64,000 nt of DNA, from assembly GCA_958450365.1 (NCBI GenBank), contig CAUEEP010000211.1, positions 1,054,001 through 1,118,000 on the forward strand. The letters are read 5' to 3'. The stretch's first letter is position 1. Every line of letters begins with the position of its first letter. Shown here one piece after another: positions 22,801-37,000 of this stretch. The position numbers and the translations under genes were made by a program. The DNA comes from Mesorhabditis belari (lineage: Eukaryota > Nematoda > Chromadorea > Rhabditida > Rhabditidae). The notes under the pieces are model-generated. The model was not told where the DNA came from. It was given only the letters and a program-made list of their open reading frames with translations, and searched no databases.

Positions 22801-24018
22801 GGACGGGGAAACGAGTTGTGTTGACGACTTGATCTTGATTTGTGAAACCTAAAAGACTTTAATGAATTCGATTTCTTGAATATTATAGTATTATTATTTA
22901 TTACAATCTTTATACCCGACCATGACCTGAGAAAAAGACAATATTTGTGCAAGAGAGACGATTTGCTTTGTGGAGAACATTGAAGAAAGTGCCGATTGCC
23001 TCTATTCAGACGTTTCAAGATTACGGTAAGCCAAAAAGTACCGACAGCTTACGGTAATTAACTTTTGATCGATCTCAAAATCTCTACTTCTACCCACTTC
23101 AGGTGAATTTTTCTTTGCCAGATGTCTCGTTTCATCCGGTTCATTAATATATCTCAATGACGAGACCAGGTCGGAGCTCTTTTGGCTTCAAAATCTCACC
23201 GATTATCTAAGAAATTGATTTAAAGATAAAACCAGTTTACTACTGGATTAAACACATGCTCCATTGGGACATTTTCGAAGATCTCTGTCAGCATCGGGTC
23301 GATGATCTGAATGGCGGTTTAGATTTGCTGAATCGAATTATATGCTCTCACACGGATAATGATAACATCCTGGATAGTAAAGACAAGAGACATCGCTTCC
23401 CAGTTTGGCGGCGATAAGTTGACCAGGATCTAAACATAAAGATAAACACCTTAAAATCCTATAAGTGCAAGAAAAATGTTTAGCTTGAAAATGGACTAAC
23501 TGGTTCACCGTTTGTGTAAAAAATCGTAGAGAGATGCGTTTTTCTTCGAACGTCCACAAAATTTGGAGACAATGATGGAACGTGGATCTAAAAAAGAAAT
23601 CAGCTTTTTCTTCATTACCCAACATTTTTCTTCATTACCCATCCCTCGATAATTCCATGGTATCCTGGATGGAGCCTGGTCATCATTGTGTCACGATTGG
23701 GAAGGGTTTTTGAGGGGAAAACGGGCTTAACGGGCTGAATTGAGGGATTTTGATAAGTGGTAGTCTTTGGAACGAATCAAAAACCTCCGCTCGTACACCC
23801 CTTTCGGCCATGAGATCAAGATCTTCGAGAATTTCTCGATTGAGACATATTCTTCAGCTAAACTGTCAAACGAAATGATCACCAATGGACTTGGACTAGT
23901 ACTAAAATTCACATAAGATTGGATAAACTTTTAAAAAAAAAAACCTCTGACAACTCTCCTCCTCCGTTTCCTCCAAACTTTGCGATTCATAGAACCAGGA
24001 ATGTGCGTGAGCTGAATT
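19807..24018 (-). pseudogene. ENPP-type nucleotide pyrophosphatase/phosphodiesterase, decayed
   Basis: Minus-strand pieces in the right order for a type I phosphodiesterase: PLVIISFDSLAEEYVS (about 23880-23840, metal-binding Asp region), EDLDLMAERGVRAEVFDSF, then VFPSKTLPNRDTMMTRLHPG (about 23720-23660), equivalent to the catalytic-Thr motif FPTKTFPNHYSIVTGLYP. The Thr is kept but NHY has become NRD. Further pieces are VPSLSPNFVDVRRKTHLST (23580), TNQDQVVNTTRFPVQYKYAF (22850-22750), a nuclease-like C-terminal stretch DPQFLNTFWRALQKETKSYI, and IFIRCDGEWDGFTC to the stop at 19807. Frame changes between blocks are frequent and several exons are missing. Insertions at 21.9-22.15 and 24.04 kb contribute. 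It runs opposite to the neighbouring genes. Confidence 0.6.
21900..22150. mobile_element. MITE of the GCGCACCCGGACATTTGCGC family
   Basis: The left part carries GAATGCGACC...GCGCACCCGGGACATTTGCG (about 21905-21950). The right part is its inverse, GCGCAAATGTCCGGGTGCGC then GTCCCACTCCCG (22098-22150). This is a relative of the 2255-2743 element, with a different centre. Confidence 0.7.
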
Positions 24019-24041
24019 AATTGGGATTTTTGTTGATTATA

Positions 24042-24149
24042 AATACCGTATTCTCTGTAATAGAGGTGCACTCTTTAATAGTATTGCGGTCCAGGAGGGG
24101 GGGCTCAAAAAATAGTAGTGCGCACTAATATTAGAGAGAATACGGTATT
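24042..24149. mobile_element. 108-bp palindromic MITE
   Basis: AAATACCGTATTCTCT at the left and AGAGAATACGGTATTT at the right are perfect inverted repeats. The interior is also partly symmetrical, with an AGTAGTGCGCACTAAT-type centre on one side. No coding capacity. Confidence 0.75.
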
Positions 24150-24261
24150 TGTTTCTTAAAAGATAAAGTAATTCCAAACGAGCTACGGTAGTTCTTTTTG
24201 AATTGAGAACGAGTAAAAGTAGTTTTTTATAGGTAGGAGACAGTAAGAGTATTTCCATCCT

Positions 24262-24412
24262 TGAACCTAATTCCACTTTCGTCTTCTCAGGCCATCTTCG
24301 TTCCGGATTGCTCTGAAATTTTGTTCACAAGAAGTGACAATTTCTATTTGTAAACAAAATCTCAGAAGAATTGGTCAAGAAAACAAGGGTGGAATTAGGT
24401 TCGGATTGGAAT
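24262..24412. repeat. foldback repeat, copy 1
   Basis: CCTAATTCCAC at the left and GTGGAATTAGG at the right are inverted, with an inner ACAAAATxTCAGAGCAAT-type inverted pair. A second copy is at about 58335-58490. Confidence 0.65.
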
Positions 24413-24419
24413 TTTCCCA

Positions 24420-25700
24420 TGCTCGACAACAGAGATAAAACCAAATCTGTAGAGAAAAGAAACTAAAACTGTAGCTGAGAGTACCCCACACACAAAAAAA
24501 CCACGGCAACAGAAATAAAACTCACACACAAAAAAAAAACCCCTAAAAGACTCACTTTTCTTCTCTGACAAACTCGTTGATCACCCAAAGCGTGATAAAG
24601 CACTGGTTTCAAAAATACGCATCCAATGTGGCTTAGAATATTTGTAAACAAATTTAAAATTTAAAAATTGAATTTCAAATACCTTTAGCACATTGAAATT
24701 GACAGGGAAATCTGAAATTCTTGAGAATTTGTTTGTACTTTTTTTATAAACCTGAGCCAGCCCATTTTCGAGGCGAATTCTTGACTTGTGAAGGGTAAAA
24801 TTTGATTACAGAAGTTTAAAAAGAATTTATTTTTGAATACCTAAACCTTTTCCCATCAATTATCCTTCCGACCACAAGAGAAATGAGCTGAGAAATCGTT
24901 TGATTCAGAAAGTTTACAGAAATAATAAAATTTGAAAAAGTTTTCATTAGCTAAAAGAATCGCTTTTGAGTCAAGAAATACTTGAGATAAAATATCTTTA
25001 TGAAATCGGGCTGATTCAAAGTGCTCGTTTCTCTCTGTTTTCGCAAGTTTTTTTTGGGGCAAAATTAGGTTCCTTTTTGCAATGGAGAGCAAAAAGGTCA
25101 AAATCATAACATGAAAAAATTTCTAGACAAGGGAAATGGAGAGAAATGAGAAAAAGATATTATGTTGTCTAGTTTTCAAGTAAAGATGTGTAATTAAAGA
25201 TGTGGAAAGCTCTGAAATTAGTGTAGAATCGAAAACGGAAAATGGACTGTAAAAGGCCCTTTTTTTTCAAGAAGAATTTCCTCAATTTTTTTTTGCGCAA
25301 CAGGTTCATTTGTATCCCCTGGCCATAACTTTCTTCTGGTTGGGTAATATCTTTATGATTTTGGTTTCATTTGTTGCACTTATTGAGGTCTTCAAGGTAA
25401 AACCAAAAATACAAAGATTCTGGCTGACTGGGGGGTGAGTTATGGCGAGTTGCACGGGAATGACCCTGTTGCTCCCTAAAAAATTGTGGAAAGCGGAAAG
25501 CTTATATGCCCCTTTATTGCGTCCCCCATATTCAGCTCTGGGACTAAATAGCAATACATCCGCTCTATAAAACTGATTTTTTTCAAATGAAAATCATTCT
25601 TTTCTCGTTGCGAAGCTTGTTTCATTTTTACGGCTTACTCTAATTTTTTTTTATCGTTACTACCTCATTTTTTCCACAGTTAAAGCTTATTATTTTAGAA
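24420..25700. other. no gene recognised
   Basis: AT-rich sequence without convincing exons. A short minus-strand frame at 24463-24651 contains a hydrophobic run but no recognisable domain; it might be a leftover of the adjacent minus-strand ENPP-type gene's 5' part. Confidence 0.4.
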
Positions 25701-25705
25701 GATCA

Positions 25706-27103
25706 TGGCCTACGATAATCAAATCGCCACATCCCGCAACACTTCCGCAGCAGCAAAGTCACGGGACGCCAACTTGTCGCCCAGCCGGAAGACGGGGATC
25801 AGACATTGCAAGGACTACCCACCCCTCAAGAAAACAGCCACCTCGCTTTCACGGGTGGAGGAATTCGGGGAACCGGTGGTGGACCTGGACCACCTGGACA
25901 AGCTCAGAGAGTGCAATGAGGATCGTGCACGCACCGCGTCAGCAAATGAATCAACAAGTGGAGATGATGGAACCACCACGATAAACAAATGAGTCGTGGC
26001 GAAAGGTCCAAAATCCTTCACTGGCAAATAAAATGGAGTCAGTCCCCCCCACAAAAAAAAAAAAAAAAAAAAGAGGAAGAGACGGTCCATGCAATCACGA
26101 CAACTAATGAGTCAAGAGATGGTCCATGCATCACGCCAGCAAAATGGGTCATGAGATGCGTCTACGCACCACGTCAGCAAATGGAACAGGATATTGGTCT
26201 ACACACCACGCCAGCAATGACTCAAGAAATGGTTCACGCACCACGACAGCAAATGACTCAAGAAATGGTTCACGCACCAATGACAACAAACAGTCAAGAG
26301 ATGGTCTACGCACAACGGCAGCAAATGAGTCAAGAAATGGTCCACGTACCACGCCAGCAAATGAGTCAACAAGTGGGAGATGGTCAAGAGACAAAGCATC
26401 TTTCACAAGTCGAGGAATCCGATCGATCCCCGCTCGAGTGACCCATTGCCGGACTTCCAGTTCGACGCCAGCAGCCTAGTGCTCCAATGCACGGACGATT
26501 GCTCTTGTAGGGACCACAGGGCACCCCGATGGCGGGCCAATGGTAATCGTGCACCCGACACCAGCTCTTCGTCAACAAAATGTACCCGGCGGCGCAGAGA
26601 GAACCCATTCCTACAATGCCGCGCGCCGCAACGCCTTGCATCGAAACAAATCACTGGGCCTACCGAGCGCCTCGACTGTCCCGGCAGGATCGAGAACTCC
26701 ACTGCCCAAAATGGCCGTCGAAAAATCCGCCTCTCATCGAAAAGCCGCGCTTCAATAAAATCGCGAAGGAAATCGGATCCGCATTTGGTGTTGGATGATG
26801 TTGTGAAAGATGCGATCAACAGGATGAGTGACGAGCTTGACAATGATGTCATTGATAAAGTTTGTGTGCTAGTCAAAAATCGTGGAGCACTCTTGGTGAT
26901 TGCCGTCCCCGAGGCCCCTCATGTAATTGAGGCTTCCGACACGCGACCTGTTCGGGATACCGCCCATAAGATCCCATCTGCACCATGTGAACTTATTCGC
27001 GAGTCGAAGGGCGAACCGGCAAAAGTTTCGAAGAAAGACCACTGTAGCTTCGGATGCTCAACAAGCTCGAGCTCAATGGAGCAAGAATCTTTCGAAACAG
27101 TTT
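25706..27103 (+). pseudogene. decayed TAF12 duplicate
   Basis: Collinear with the intact TAF12 at 13037-14033 but shifted between frames. The first 280 bases match the Met/Gln-rich arm (QQQSHGTP, then APRQQMNQQVEMMEPPR). A 36-bp repeat array follows. The histone-fold start LIEKPRFNKIAKEIG lies in one frame and DPHLVLDDVVKDAINRMSDE with KVCVLVKNRG in the next (about 26780-26890). The C-terminal block AQQARAQWSKNLSK is in a third. At least two frame changes fall inside the histone fold, so no TAF12 can be made as it stands. Its 3' end lies close to a decayed ERK copy, suggesting that duplicated and captured pieces were joined here. Confidence 0.75.
26085..26370 (+). repeat. 36-bp coding-type tandem repeat in the TAF12 duplicate
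   Basis: About seven imperfect units encode variants of SQEMVHAPRQQM (12 residues). The intact TAF12 lacks an array of this kind, so the expansion arose in the duplicate. A poly-A/C run (26045-26072) precedes it. Confidence 0.8.
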
Positions 27104-27239
27104 GATTACTTTAATAGTTAATGTATGTTTTCATTTTTGCGAATGTTACTTCTCCTTGCTCCGCGTTCTCAGGTTGCTCGCTTGATAATTTGGCATTACC
27201 TGGCTTGCATAATTTGCATCTCCTAGAAGCAAAACTTCA

Positions 27240-29270
<2,031 letters not shown>

Positions 29271-29274
29271 CCAA

Positions 29275-30600
29275 ATAGCTTTGAACTGATCATTAATTAT
29301 GGTGCATTATAGTATGAATTTAGTATTGTACAACCATTATCTTTTTTTCAGTTGCTTCATCGTGCCATCATTGCAGAGCCGGAAATGTTGACGCCGGTTT
29401 CGATTGATGGAAAGTGAACACAAAACAGATTGTTCGCACTGATGGTTCGAGTTTGTTTTTGGTTTTGTTTGTAGAAATGTTTGAATGTTGTCTTGTGCTA
29501 TTTTTTTATTGTTGGACACATTTTATTTCCCCGGTTGTATGTTTCTTTTATAGGTGGAAAGCGTTTGTATAAATTTAAAAATTTTCTAATATTCGTCTTA
29601 AAAGTCATGTGCGAGATCATTCGTAGTAGCATGTGACGGGGAATTTTTCGACTTGGCACCATAATTTGCGTCCAAAAGCAGGGTAATTATGGTGTTACGA
29701 GTTCCAGATGTAAAAAGATCTATGATAGCGAAGTTCCTTTACAATATCGACCAAATCAGGGTCAAATACATATGTTGTACCTCCTTGTGAACAAAAACGT
29801 GTCACCCTTTTCAGAAATTCTTCCACTACACACCTCAAACGAGTAACTCCTCGATCGCATGGTTCAGCCCCACCGGAAAAAAGTGTCATTTCAAAATTGC
29901 TAGGTTCAGCTTCTTGAAAATCAGCCAAAAAAGTTGATCCTTTTATTTTATGAGAACAATGAGCAATCTGGGAAAATTATTGGTCATCCTGATTTGTTTC
30001 TGATTTTTTCGAACCACCCTCGGCAAAAAAGAGTGAAAAGAAAAGGGACCGCCTCTTTTCAGAATACGGTAATGATAGGAAGAAACTTTTTGCGATTATA
30101 TAAAGGAAATTTGAGATCCGGATTCGGATTACAATGTTTTCCCGGTTTGAGTAAAAACGCTTTCTAAACGATACTCATGGGGGACAGTTACCGTACTTCG
30201 GATCTTTTTAGCTTTATACAATTGATTAGCCTTTTTCGCCTTTATCTGCTTGAGGGCTGAGACTAATAAAGTCTAAAAATGAGGCTTCTACTTTAGCTAC
30301 TAAGTCCGCCAAAATGAGGTTACAGTAGCTTGGCTTAGAGAGCAGCTTTTAGAAAACGAAAAAAGAAAATCAGTTTTTTTGAAACAAATAGTTCTACTTT
30401 CAGATAATTCTGTTATGATGTTTGGATTGTCTCTCATGCAATTGTGCCTGTGTTTCCTATTGGGATCAACCTTGCTCACGTGTGCTCAAACGGATGATGA
30501 GGTTTGAAATGAAACTTTTAATTAAAGCTGTCCCTATTCTCTTCTTCTACCATAATCTGTCACCTATTTTCTCATCCAATTCATCGATTTCTTTTTTTCC
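29275..30600. other. no gene recognised
   Basis: Short overlapping open frames on both strands without domains. The last part merges into the duplicated repeat blocks that continue to 33 kb. Confidence 0.4.
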
Positions 30601-33135
30601 ACCTAATTTTTTGAGAGTTCACAAAGGATAGGATAAAAATGGAGACAAGATTGCGGTAGAAAGAGAAAGGAGTAACGGTTTAGGAAACTAAAGAAATCAA
30701 CATTCTACTGGAAACTGAGCAAAAGTGTTTTTTGAACACTTTTGTGCTCTTTAATCTCTTCCTCCCTGCAATTTTCTGTTTTTTCTTTATCCTTTGAATT
30801 TTTGATCGCAGAGAGAACTATAAGGCTACGCAAAATCCCCACTTTTTATCAGCTATAAAAACAGAAAAATCCTCAAAAAGTGGTTGATCGTCCCTGGCTG
30901 TGAAGCTAGCTCAACGTATAATGAAAAACAAATGTTTTTTGTCTTTTTTCCAGATTTTCCATTTATATCATCGGATTTCAATTCCTGATCCTTCCAAATT
31001 ACATAATAACCTTTTTTAAGGCTGGTGATTCGTATCGAGCTAAATGAAAAGAGAAAAAATGAGAAAAACTATCAAGCCTCTTTTTAAGGGTAAAATCTTA
31101 AATTTAAGACTTCATTGAATAATGTACAGTAATCCTAGTAAAGATTTTTGACTCATGAATACGATTAAGTTCTCTTTTTGAAACGATAAAATTGGTAGTC
31201 ACTTTTTTGATCCCCGAAACATCAAATCATCTCCCCCATTTTTTTTTCCTATCAAAAACCTATAAAAGTAGCTAAACAAATCCCCCATTTTACCGGAAAC
31301 TAATTTCCCATGAAAATAAAAATGATTTCAATTTCCGAATTGCTTCCCAGAAAATAATTTGGGTTATTAATAAATTTCTTGGCAAAAAAGTTTATAAACT
31401 TAACAGACCGGATGTGAAAAAGTCGTGGGAAAATGTTGGGAGGCTGAGCGCTCTTGGGAAAGTTTTGAGTTTCAAGTACAAATTTTGAGAACAGCGATCA
31501 GAAATTGGAGTACAAAAAGGTGGATTCGGATTGGGGATCTGGAATCAAATTCTAAAGATCTTTGACCATTTTGATAGTAAACTGCTGAGGCCAAGGTGAT
31601 TCGTACCAGTGATGCTTCAAAGATACCTAGTTTTTTGGATCATGCCATACTTTGGCCAGGGCCAGATCTTGGCTGACTCTGGCTTCTAGTCTGGACCTTT
31701 TCTGGTCTGACTTTACTGTTCACCTGGCCAAGATAAGGCTCCCGTGAATCCAGATCAGTTAGGAGATCTTTCATTGGACCTCAGCCAAGGAAGAGCTCAG
31801 TCTGATCAAGAGTGAGTGGGAATCTCCCCGGTGCCCTCAAAGAAAGGACACGAGAACGAAAAGTTGTTGAAATTTCGAGTGTTCGATAGCTGATACAAGT
31901 CTGGTCTAGTCTGGCTTACAAATCCTTACAGATCATGCTAAAGATCTCTTCTTACTTTCTTGGATTTTAAAGGCCACACCTAACTCCACTCGAATCCGAT
32001 GTGGCGCTTTCTGTGTCCTCATCACGGCTGCAAAATGATCGACCGTAAGCTTTTTTATAGTTTAAATTCAACTTTGCTAACAATCATAGTTTGAAAAGTA
32101 CAGTAATCTAAAGCTTAGTCAGATTTGTTGTTTGTTTAAAAAGCATCTATTCAAGTTTACTACATTCGCCAGAATAATCCGAGTTTTTGCGTTCCCAAAA
32201 AAAACATTGCCCACAGAACTCAATAATTTCCGCCATTCACAAGAATCTTTTGGGAAATGGCTGATTGCTTTTTCTACATGGCTCAAAAATCTTCTTCCCT
32301 AAATCAGCTGAATTGAGTAGACCGGGAATTACTGGTGAGAAACTTTGTCTCGTGAGTGTAGTTTTTTTCATCTTTCTCAAATATAATTAAGATCATTTTA
32401 TGAAATTCCACCTGGAAAATGCCCACTACAATTCTTGAATTTGGTGAGAAATTAGGAAATTCTGAGAGTTCTTGGGAAATTTCTGAACGAAAAAGCTTTT
32501 GGTGGGAGAAATGAATGAGATTACTGCAACTTGAGAAATTGAATGGAAATGGAAACTTTTAGAATGGTTTAACTAAAGAAGTGCGCTAGAAAGCTAGTGT
32601 TTAATTCACTGCCAGTACTAAATCTGGAATTTATTAGAAATACAACTGAACAATCATTTCTAGAAAAGGAATCGCTTACCGGTTTGGTGGATTTGTCGGT
32701 GATCGAACGAGAAGTCGAGATTGATATCTACAAATGGCATTCGAGAGAAATACTGAACAACAATCGATTCTATCGCTGTGTTTGCTGGAGGTTGGTCAAC
32801 AATTGCTTCAAAGATTCAAAGATTCAAAGAATTTTGGTAGGAAAGCCAATCTGCCTTTTGTCAAGTACTTTGAGTTCAAAAACGCAAACGAAACGCACTC
32901 TTTCTGTGTTGGCATTCAATCCTTCAATCAATCATTTCCAGCGCTGCAACGGCACGTACAAATCTCCGAAAACCGAGTACATTTTTCCGTTGCGTTTAGC
33001 AATTCGGATCGTTGCAATCGACACTCGAATCTGCACACGTTCATCAAAGGACTCAAACATGATAATCCATAAGAAAAAAATACCCAACAATTTGGCACAT
33101 AGGAACATTTCGTTGTTGAAAATTTGATTTTTACT
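30600..33135. repeat. large dispersed repeat, copy 1
   Basis: Blocks from here recur at 38580-39620 and at 57520-60160. Examples are AGACAAGATTGCGGTAGAAA (30640; also 38630), TTTGAAACGATAAAATTGGT (31175; 39078; 57530), GGCCAGATCTTGGCTGACTC (31660; 59165) and CAATCGACACTCGAATCTGC (33015; 59710). The order is the same in each place, so these are segmental copies rather than simple repeats. No gene is recognised inside. Confidence 0.75.
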
Positions 33136-33137
33136 TT

Positions 33138-33405
33138 GACCATAAATACTCCGTAATAGTACCCCACCCCCCTCGTACAGTCGCGTAGTCGTAAAGTTTT
33201 TTGTATTTCATTTTTTTCAAAGCACCCGTACTTTCAAAAATGCGTCTTTGGTATCAAAAAAATAGCCCTGAATTTCAGCTATTTTTGATACCTAAACGCG
33301 CAATATAGCATAAACTAGTGTCGAGAAAAACGCGCCCAAAGCTAGACTACGCAACGCTCCGCACCGTCATTATCAGGGTGGGGTACTATTACGGTATTTA
33401 CGGCT
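33138..33405. mobile_element. MITE with an empty site in the sister copy
   Basis: Ends are inverted: CCGTAAATACC/GGTATTTACGG plus TAATAGTACCCCACCC/GGGTGGGGTACTATTA. The sister repeat at 59.82 kb reads straight through the insertion point (TTTTACTTATGCATTTCCAC), whereas here the same flanks are separated by this 268-bp block. An inverted relative is at 6358-6606. Confidence 0.85.
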
Positions 33406-33424
33406 GCATTTCCACTTTCACACC

Positions 33425-33765
33425 TGTTTTAGGCAATTTCTTTTACAGACTTTATCGCTGTAGACTTTAAAAATTCATATCTGTACAGATTGAGTGCAAA
33501 ATAAACTTTAAAAATCGACAAGAATGCAGAGAAAATTCAGGAATTTCAAAGTAAAACAATGAAATTAGAGTGAAAATGGAAAGACTACCGTACCGTAAGA
33601 CTACCGTATCGTACTGTACCAAAATAAACTTAACAATCGACAAGAATACTGAAAATTCTAAAGTTCAAAGTACAACAATGAAATTGCTCGACGTTACAGT
33701 GGAAATGGAAAGACTACCGTACCCCAAGCTGTCTGATTCTAAAACACATCAACGGCCTTAATTTA
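33425..33765 (+). promoter_or_regulatory. conserved 5' block of the coiled-coil family, upstream of the chimeric gene
   Basis: Contains GACTTTATCGCTGTAGACTT, two copies of GGAAAGACTACCGTACC and an ACACATCAACGGCCTTAAT stretch ending in AAGAATTGCCAACTTTTTCC. These same words precede copies A-E of the coiled-coil family. Here the block stops before the usual first exon and is followed by unrelated sequence. Confidence 0.6.
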
Positions 33766-34088
33766 AATAAGAAGAATTGCCAACTTTTTCCGGTAGGCTA
33801 CTTTCCGCTATTTAACAAGACCATTTGCGGCAAGTACGTTTGCGCAACTTTTTTTTCCGCAATAAGGTGATTTGCTCATATCTCGCTATTTTCGAAAAAG
33901 GAGTTGGAATCAGGCAAATCACGTCCACACTAATCGTTTATCCATAGAATTAGAATTTGGTTTTTTGCTAACTTTATTTGTTACTTGTTTTATTGAGCTT
34001 ATCCTTTCTTGATTTCAGGGCACCGAGATGCCTCCATCGCTTACCAAAGCCTAATCTGCCACAGGTTTCCATTCTGTCTTGATCTTAA

Positions 34089-37000
34089 ATGTCCTCTCGT
34101 TTAGCTCAAGCTAACTGGTTCAGGATGGCCCAGACAGCACATGTGGTATTGGACTCGACCCCGGACGCGCAACACTCGCCCAAAAGGAAAGGCATAGTGA
34201 CACCGTGGAAGAGATTGGTGAATTTTCAAAGATGCTTGAACGGATTTTCGAGTCAATTTCGTTTTTTTAGGCAATCTTCTGAAGAAGAGGAGTCACGTAG
34301 AAATCATGAGGCGGATGTTGCTAAAAACAAGTGTAAGTGGTGTTGAACCCTCTATCAGCTTTTTGCAAACATTACATTTCAAGTTTTTAAAGTTAAAGTT
34401 GATATGATTGACGGTTTTAGACTGCAAGCCACATGGCTGAAATGGATCATGGAGCAGCACGTGTCGATTTGCACTTCAAAACGGCCCTCAAGTTGGCGTT
34501 TGGCCTAATGCACGATGAAACGGAGATCAAAGTGAGGGCATCAGGCAAAAATCGTACTCTGGGACCTATCTGACGCAGGAGGCACTCCAAATCTACCAAT
34601 TTCTTTGCGACAAGAAAATCACACCATCAGGTTGGCTATATTTGTGTTTGCGGAAGAGCAAATTCTTTTTTTGACCTCCCAGGAAAAGGTCGTGACAAAT
34701 TCAAGCTCCAGGCGATCCAAACAATGTCGTCTTCGAGTATACAAGCGGACGCGGCCGACGTCAATTTTCATTGGTCGATTTGGAGGCCAAATTCGAGAAA
34801 TACAGAAGCGCCCAGAGCCCAACCGCCATTTGGGATGAACGTAACTTTTTAAAGCGAGAACGCTGGATTAAATCGTAAATTTAGTGTTCCGAGAGTGAAA
34901 ACGATGACCCTATGGTCTCTAGTGTTAAAGCAATTCTGGCAATTCCGAGGAATCTACGACCTGATCAGGTAAATCTGGCGGTGAAAAACGAACCTTAAAC
35001 TGATTTTAGGTGGGACAGCTCCTACGATTGGATGGAGATTTCGCCTCATCGTTATCGTGAGGAGGTCAGCATGTACGGTCGCCCCTCCAAAGTGACTCTC
35101 AGCCTGGTGAACGCCGGTCTTTCAGAGCCATTAATTGACCACTTTGCTAGCGAAACCGGAATGTTTGTTTTTGCCTAAACGTGACTCTTTGACATTATTT
35201 CCTAGTTGGCCTACACATGCAGTTCAAATTGGCGACGGTACCGGCGAATTCGAGCTTCTAGGTTGCTGCATGGCATCTTATCGATATAAATAATGCTGGC
35301 AAACACTTTTGGCCAGAGCGCCCTGAGGTCAGCTTTTAACGATATTTAATTAGCTTTGTTTTAGAAGAACAAAAGAAGAACGCCAACGTCCAAAACCTTA
35401 ACGAAACCAAGACGAACAGGAACAGGAGGATGAGGTCTTCAGCGGCGACGTGAATCGCCTGAACCCAGCAAAGATTAATGATGGAGATCACGAAGAGATT
35501 GGAGATCCGTTAGTATTCTTAAATTGTTGTCACCAATTATTATCAACTGTAGGGAGCTCGATCAAAGTTTTGAGAAAGCTGTCTCGAACCACTCTGTCAA
35601 TACGGCAATTCTCAACGATGCGGCCAAGGCTACTTTGCGAGACGAGTCCCTGGATGTGACGCAATCATCTGTAGCTGAGAACGAGCTGAATGCTTGTAAA
35701 ACGGTTTTAATTGCAATACCTTGTACTCTAAAGTCGAAATTTTAGAAGCCGAGAGCTGGTCAAGATGTGGATACGATTACTGCTTCTAAGGAAGAAATCG
35801 ATGATTTAACAAAGTATTTGCTAAAATAACTTTTGCACATTTCCACTGTTTTAGATTAATGGCCGAAGCATCTTTTGGAACTCCAAGCATGACTTCAAAT
35901 GAGGGCACGGAGCACATGCACCTTTGAGGTGGCGCTCTTGTAGTTTCAATGGAATAAAAATTTGTTTAGACTAAAAAATCTCATTTGGCGAGATTCCATT
36001 AAGAATTGTGCTGCAAAAGGTGAATGGTGCGTGCCCACTTCTTGCGATTGTCAATGCTTTGGCTCTTAAAGGTAATTTGTGAGCCGATTATAGTAAAACA
36101 ACGAGCGTTTAGGTCGAATCAAACAGGCAGTTGATGAAGAAGGCAATTATAACAAGGTAGGGGGTTTTGAGTTTAAAACAAATTATGGTATATTTAGGCG
36201 TTGACTGATGTGATCAATTTGATTCCGACTCTTAACGAAGGCTTTGATAATTAACGTCGGATTTTCCCAGTCCACATGTAAGTTAATAGCTTAATTCGTT
36301 GACATGAAATTTTAGGATTTCGAATTCACACCAGCTTTGTCATGGCTCGAATTGGTGAGCCTCAATCTTGTTCATGGATGGCTGCCCGACCCACAACTTC
36401 AGGCATGTTGTGAGTTATTTTATTAATCCAATTAACATAAAACGTGTTAAGGCACTCTTTTTGGATCAATGAGCTATACGCAAGCTCAAATCAAAATGAT
36501 CGAAAAAGGAGGCGATACTGACGGACTGATCATCGGAGAATTTTTGAACACGACTGCCAATCAGCTCACTTATTATGGTGAGTTGGTTCTTATTTATGTT
36601 ATGTTTTTGTCATTTAGGTATCGCCGAGGAGGATGGGAGCTTGACCGTTATGAACCTTCTGAATCTAGCTGAAACGAGTGGACGCAACGACAAGACAAAC
36701 ATTGGCACCGCCGCGCAGGTATGATCTCCCTTACGTAAAAAGTACTTTGGTCTTAATAATTGGAGCATTTCGTCAGGTTTGTTTTAGAAGAACGCCAACG
36801 TCCAAAGCGCTATCGCCGTGTTCGGCATGCAAGACGAACAGAAACAGGTACATACTATACTATACTAAGTACAATTGGCAATTGTTATTGTTTTTCGATA
36901 TCACCTATCTTTTAGCTCTCAGAAGGAAACAAAACGATTGGGAAACAAAACGAGGGAAAGTACAATTGGCAATTGATTGGGAAACAAAACGAGATTGGTC

